8,253 nt of DNA from Candidatus Cloacimonadota bacterium. Lineage in GTDB: Bacteria; Cloacimonadota; Cloacimonadia; Cloacimonadales; Cloacimonadaceae. The translations under genes were made by a program, and so were the position numbers. Where the stretch lies: the NCBI GenBank assembly GCA_028703735.1, contig JAQVMI010000067.1:1-8253 (forward strand), read 5' to 3'. The notes beneath the pieces are model-generated. The model was given only the letters and a program-made list of their open reading frames with translations, had not been told where the DNA came from and ran no database searches. Shown piece after piece: positions 6,432 through 8,253 of the stretch (its first letter is position 1; each line of letters starts with the position of its first letter).

Positions 6432-6449
6432 GATACCTCCATCATGTAA

Positions 6450-6482
6450 TTTGCTATTGACAATTTCCATACGGATAGCAAA
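6450..6482. promoter_or_regulatory. Dyad in the repressor leader, possible operator
   Basis: TTTGCTAT (6450-6457) and ATAGCAAA (6475-6482) are perfect inverted repeats 17 bases apart, lying between the candidate repressor promoter and its ribosome site. A third TAGCAA is at 6535-6540. CI-type repressors often bind such dyads to control their own gene, but no binding can be shown from sequence alone. Confidence 0.4.
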
Positions 6483-6495
6483 ATGAACTTGGAAC

Positions 6496-6524
6496 AGCTA
6501 AACAGAGCTACATAGATGTGTCAA
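6496..6524 (-). promoter_or_regulatory. Candidate repressor promoter with adjacent dyad
   Basis: On the minus strand TTGACA (6524-6519) and TTAGCT (6501-6496) are 17 bases apart, giving a leader of about 60 bases to ATG 6431. The -10 is weak. A 6-bp dyad ACCCTT/AAGGGT (6524-6529, 6539-6544) with a T8 tract abuts the -35 and could be an operator. Confidence 0.5.
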
Positions 6525-6687
6525 CCCTTTTTTTTAGCAAGGGTCTATCCTGATGGCGTTCGTGCCGTCAAGATAAGCACCCCCTAAGAAAAGTGCCGGA
6601 AAGTTCTGCAAGTCAGCAGAAAGGACTTCCCAAGATATTGGATGTATGGAAGTTAGCACCCCATTAAGTCTAACATAAGAGGTGAAA
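6525..6687. promoter_or_regulatory. Divergent control region before the early genes
   Basis: This stretch should hold the rightward early promoter, but I found no clear -35/-10 pair. It holds the imperfect dyad TGATGGC/GCCGTCA (6551-6557, 6564-6570), the dyad TTCTGC/GCAGAA (6604-6609, 6616-6621), and a direct repeat TAAGCACCCCCTAAG / TTAGCACCCCATTAAG (6574-6588, 6653-6668). AGAGGTG at 6678-6684 is a good ribosome site for ATG 6688. Confidence 0.4.
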
Positions 6688-6739
6688 ATGAACGCTAACA
6701 AGAGCCGAAAATCAGGCTGCGATGCCTGCAGTGTGCAAA

Positions 6740-6776
6740 ATGTCCAAGTCCAAATCATTCCGATCGGACTTGGACA
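6740..6776. promoter_or_regulatory. Inverted pair of iterated words
   Basis: TGTCCAAGTCC (6741-6751) and GGACTTGGACA (6766-6776) form a perfect 11-bp inverted repeat with a 14-base spacer. This is the only place in the internal cluster where the word occurs in both orientations, which suits a dimeric binding site. Confidence 0.55.
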
Positions 6777-6841
6777 AAACAGCATAAAACGCTCACTGCG
6801 TATAGCATCCGGGCACAATATCCATTCTTTTGCGGAATTTG

Positions 6842-6977
6842 TGTCCAAGTGCTACGAAAAATGTCCAAGCCCGAGCAAATGTCCAAGTCCAAATCCATGT
6901 CCAAGTCCAAACGAATCTCCAAGTCCGAGCGGGTTGAAATGTCCAAGTCCAAACTCTGGAGCATGTCCAAGTCCAAA
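6842..6977 (+). repeat. Iterated ATGTCCAAGTCCAAA array
   Basis: Exact copies of the 15-base word start at 6879, 6897, 6939 and 6963 (a fifth is at 6740), and copies with three changes at 6861 and 6915. A partial copy is at 6842-6850. The spacing from 6861 is 18, 18, 18, 24, 24. The core CCAAGTCC is found seven times in 6740-6977 counting both strands. Another exact 15-mer, inverted, lies in the phage left end (5582-5596). The place, just before the transposition genes, matches the Mu operator/enhancer that both repressor and transposase bind. Confidence 0.8.
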
Positions 6978-7011
6978 ATCTAAGAAACGGATTGAAATGG
7001 AAGGTTATGAA

Positions 7012-7326
7012 ATGGAGAACGACTCAACAATGATCTGGCTGCCCTTGGCGAGGGTAGCTGAGATAACCGGTAAATCGGTAAAGACGATACGAAGGCTGGT
7101 GAAGGAAGGCAGCCTGGCGGCGGTTAACAGAACCGTAGCCAGCGGTAAGACCCATACCACCAAGACCTTTATCTTCGCACATGGTGAGCTGCTCGATACC
7201 GAGATGGCTTACCGCACTCAGCGTGGTCAACAAGCTGTTAACCTAGCTCCGGAGAGAATGACTTTCTGCTCCGAGGTTCGGGACTGCCTGTTTATCACAT
7301 CATATACTAAGGTAGGAGAGGCGTAA
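7012..7326 (+). CDS. Winged-helix DNA-binding protein, MuA N-terminal-domain-like
   Basis: The protein has 104 residues from ATG 7012, with GGAAGG 7 bases before it; ATG 6997 and the far upstream ATG 6688 are alternatives. Residues 8-38 (IWLPLARVAEITGKSVKTIRRLVKEGSLAAV) give a helix-turn-helix of the MerR/excisionase and MuA domain I type, followed by a basic wing (NRTVASGKTHTTKTFIF, about 39-55). In Mu this module is the N-terminus of the transposase and binds the internal enhancer. Here it is a separate gene whose stop TAA shares a base with the next start (TAATG), so the two are translationally coupled. It probably helps bring the transposase to its sites or regulates early transcription. 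The Cys-containing C-terminal 40 residues match nothing I recognise. Confidence 0.75.
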   Translation: MENDSTMIWLPLARVAEITGKSVKTIRRLVKEGSLAAVNRTVASGKTHTTKTFIFAHGELLDTEMAYRTQRGQQAVNLAPERMTFCSEVRDCLFITSYTKVGEA

Positions 7327-8253
7327 TGGAATCCTATGACGATATCTTAAACAGTATAGACAAGGAAGCCTACAATCGGGAAGCCGAGAAGATCATGGCA
7401 TTGGTGAAAGCCGGACACAAGTTCGAGTTTATCAAGAAACCAGCCGATACCAAGAAATCTATCCGAACGGAGATAATTGAGCCTGAGCCGAAGGTTCAAG
7501 AGAATCTCCCGGCACCGGTAATTGAATCTCAGCTTATTCAAATGGCTGAACCGGAACTTCCCAGTCCTATATATGAGGAAGAGGATGAAGACTTCAATCT
7601 GGAGCCGGAATCGAAGGAACTGCTCAGCTGCATGGGTGAAGCCCAGTTGTATGCCAAGTTCTGTGAGACTGCCTTGGAGATAGTTGAAAACAGTGAGCAA
7701 AAATTGGAAGCCTGGATTCAGATAGCTGCCGACTACAATAATGGCAGACTGGTGCCGGAGCTTTATGCTTTCAGAGGGAAACGCACAGAGCGATCCCTTA
7801 GAAAGTGGGTCGATCTATACCTCGGCACCGATCGGGATATGTTTGCTTTGATCCACAAGAACAGATTCCAGACCCGCGGACGCAAGGTAACCTATCTTGA
7901 ACAGCACTTTCTACTCAAGATGCTGCTGTGTCCCAATAAGATCAAGATCGGTTCCGCCATCGCAGCACTGAAGAGCTATGCCAGGTTAGGCTCACTGGAA
8001 TCGCCAAGCTCAGTTCCAACCCTGAAGAGATGGTGTAAGGACTGGGAAATGAACAATAGAGCTATCTGGACTCAAGCGAGACTTGGCAGCAAGGCAGTGG
8101 CTGAGGACATCGTAAAGACCATCTTGCGAGACAATAGCCTGCTGAATGTGGGAGATGTATGGGTGGCAGACGGACATACCCTCGCTTTTGATATTATCAA
8201 TCCCAAGACCGGGAAAGCCCAACGCATGACCATGATCATGGTGATGGACTGGG
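7326..8253 (+). CDS. MuA-type DDE transposase (3' partial)
   Basis: ATG 7326 opens a frame of 309 residues that runs off the window. Start is by coupling to the upstream stop (TAATG). Residues 1-100 are charged and acidic near 50-95 (EPEPKV, EEEDEDF) and lack a clear HTH, unlike MuA. About 125-265 contains the presumed end-binding helical region (AWIQIAADYNNG, RSLRKWVDLYLG, SSVPTLKRWCKDW, ARLGSKAVAEDIV). NVGDVWVADGHTLAFDI (275-291) is the beginning of the RNase H-like core, with Asp282 in the place of catalytic Asp269 of MuA. GKAQRMTMIMVMD matches the following strand before the second Asp, which is outside the window together with the Glu. It should cut and join the phage ends during integration and replicative transposition. 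Confidence 0.9.
   Translation, partial: MESYDDILNSIDKEAYNREAEKIMALVKAGHKFEFIKKPADTKKSIRTEIIEPEPKVQENLPAPVIESQLIQMAEPELPSPIYEEEDEDFNLEPESKELLSCMGEAQLYAKFCETALEIVENSEQKLEAWIQIAADYNNGRLVPELYAFRGKRTERSLRKWVDLYLGTDRDMFALIHKNRFQTRGRKVTYLEQHFLLKMLLCPNKIKIGSAIAALKSYARLGSLESPSSVPTLKRWCKDWEMNNRAIWTQARLGSKAVAEDIVKTILRDNSLLNVGDVWVADGHTLAFDIINPKTGKAQRMTMIMVMDW

Larger units (their letters stand above)
6688..7011 (+). other. Open frame with CPSP repeats; possible upstream start or leader of the DNA-binding protein
   Basis: ATG 6688, with AGAGGTG 3 bases before it, opens a frame that runs without a stop into the winged-helix gene. It would add 108 residues: a basic start (MNANKSRKSGCDAC), a nondescript middle, then Cys-Pro-Ser-Pro units spaced 6, 6, 6, 8 and 8 residues, and SKKRIEMEGYE. 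The units are encoded by the iterated DNA word. Nothing resembles a known domain, and the ATG at 7012 has its own excellent ribosome site. I think the DNA repeats are the main content, but a longer form of the protein, or a separate regulated leader, cannot be excluded. Confidence 0.4.
5451..8253 (+). mobile_element. Left part of a Mu-like transposable prophage
   Basis: The order is repeated sites at the end, a leftward LexA/CI-type repressor, a divergent control region, a rightward winged-helix protein and a MuA-type transposase. This is the left-end plan of phage Mu and its relatives. The exact end is not fixed. Two TG dinucleotides, at 5451 and 5458 (TGTTTTGGTC), are candidates, since Mu-type ends begin with TG. 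The right end, the 5-bp target duplication, and all replication, head and tail genes are outside the window. Whether the phage is complete cannot be judged. Confidence 0.75.

Noticed and set aside
6755..6976. Minus-strand open frame rich in Leu-Asp repeats
   Set aside because: It is the antisense reading of the iterated DNA word, with no start context or plausible fold.
6861..6977. A CRISPR array
   Set aside because: The repeated word is 15 bases with 18- or 24-base periods, leaving 3-9 base gaps rather than unique spacers of about 30 bases, and there is no cas gene.
7347..7700. Minus-strand 117-residue open frame within the transposase gene
   Set aside because: It is antisense to the coupled transposase frame, which is open to the end of the window and carries family motifs.

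Overview
The window looks like chromosomal DNA of a Gram-negative bacterium of the Cloacimonadota / Fibrobacterota-Chlorobi-Bacteroidota (FCB) type, joined to the left part of a Mu-like transposable prophage. The lineage is inferred. The evidence is a C-terminal secretion (T9SS type A, FlgD-like) sorting domain with the FNPSTT signature at the left edge, outer-membrane barrel and lipoprotein genes typical of that group, and weak Shine-Dalgarno sites at several genes. Candidatus Cloacimonas-like organisms are my best guess, but I could not run a search.

Host part (1 to about 5450): the 3' end of a secreted protein gene with a strong hairpin terminator; a 470-base gene-poor stretch carrying a hairpin repeat, two tandem 28-bp repeats and a 16-base word shared with the prophage end; a small four-cluster zinc-ribbon protein; a converging AI-2E/PerM-family membrane protein gene interrupted by one in-frame TGA; a second copy of the hairpin repeat; an outer-membrane beta-barrel protein; and two translationally coupled beta-propeller lipoprotein genes reading leftward.

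Phage part (about 5451-5460 to the right edge): a left end with repeated presumed transposase sites, then a leftward CI/LexA-type self-cleaving repressor, a divergent control region, an array of iterated ATGTCCAAGTCCAAA words, a small winged-helix DNA-binding protein, and the N-terminal part of a MuA-type DDE transposase that runs off the window. The order end - repressor - control region - DNA-binding protein - transposase matches phage Mu. Here the DNA-binding module and the catalytic transposase are separate, overlapping genes.

The most interesting feature is the iterated word. The same 15-mer occurs five times beside the transposase genes in one orientation and once, inverted, in the left end. 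The internal copies also lie in one open frame and would encode Cys-Pro-Ser-Pro repeats. I read it as a DNA-binding array (transposase enhancer and operator, like the Mu IAS) that may overlap coding sequence. The second-best lead is the 80-bp hairpin repeat that flanks the zinc-ribbon/AI-2E block in direct orientation.
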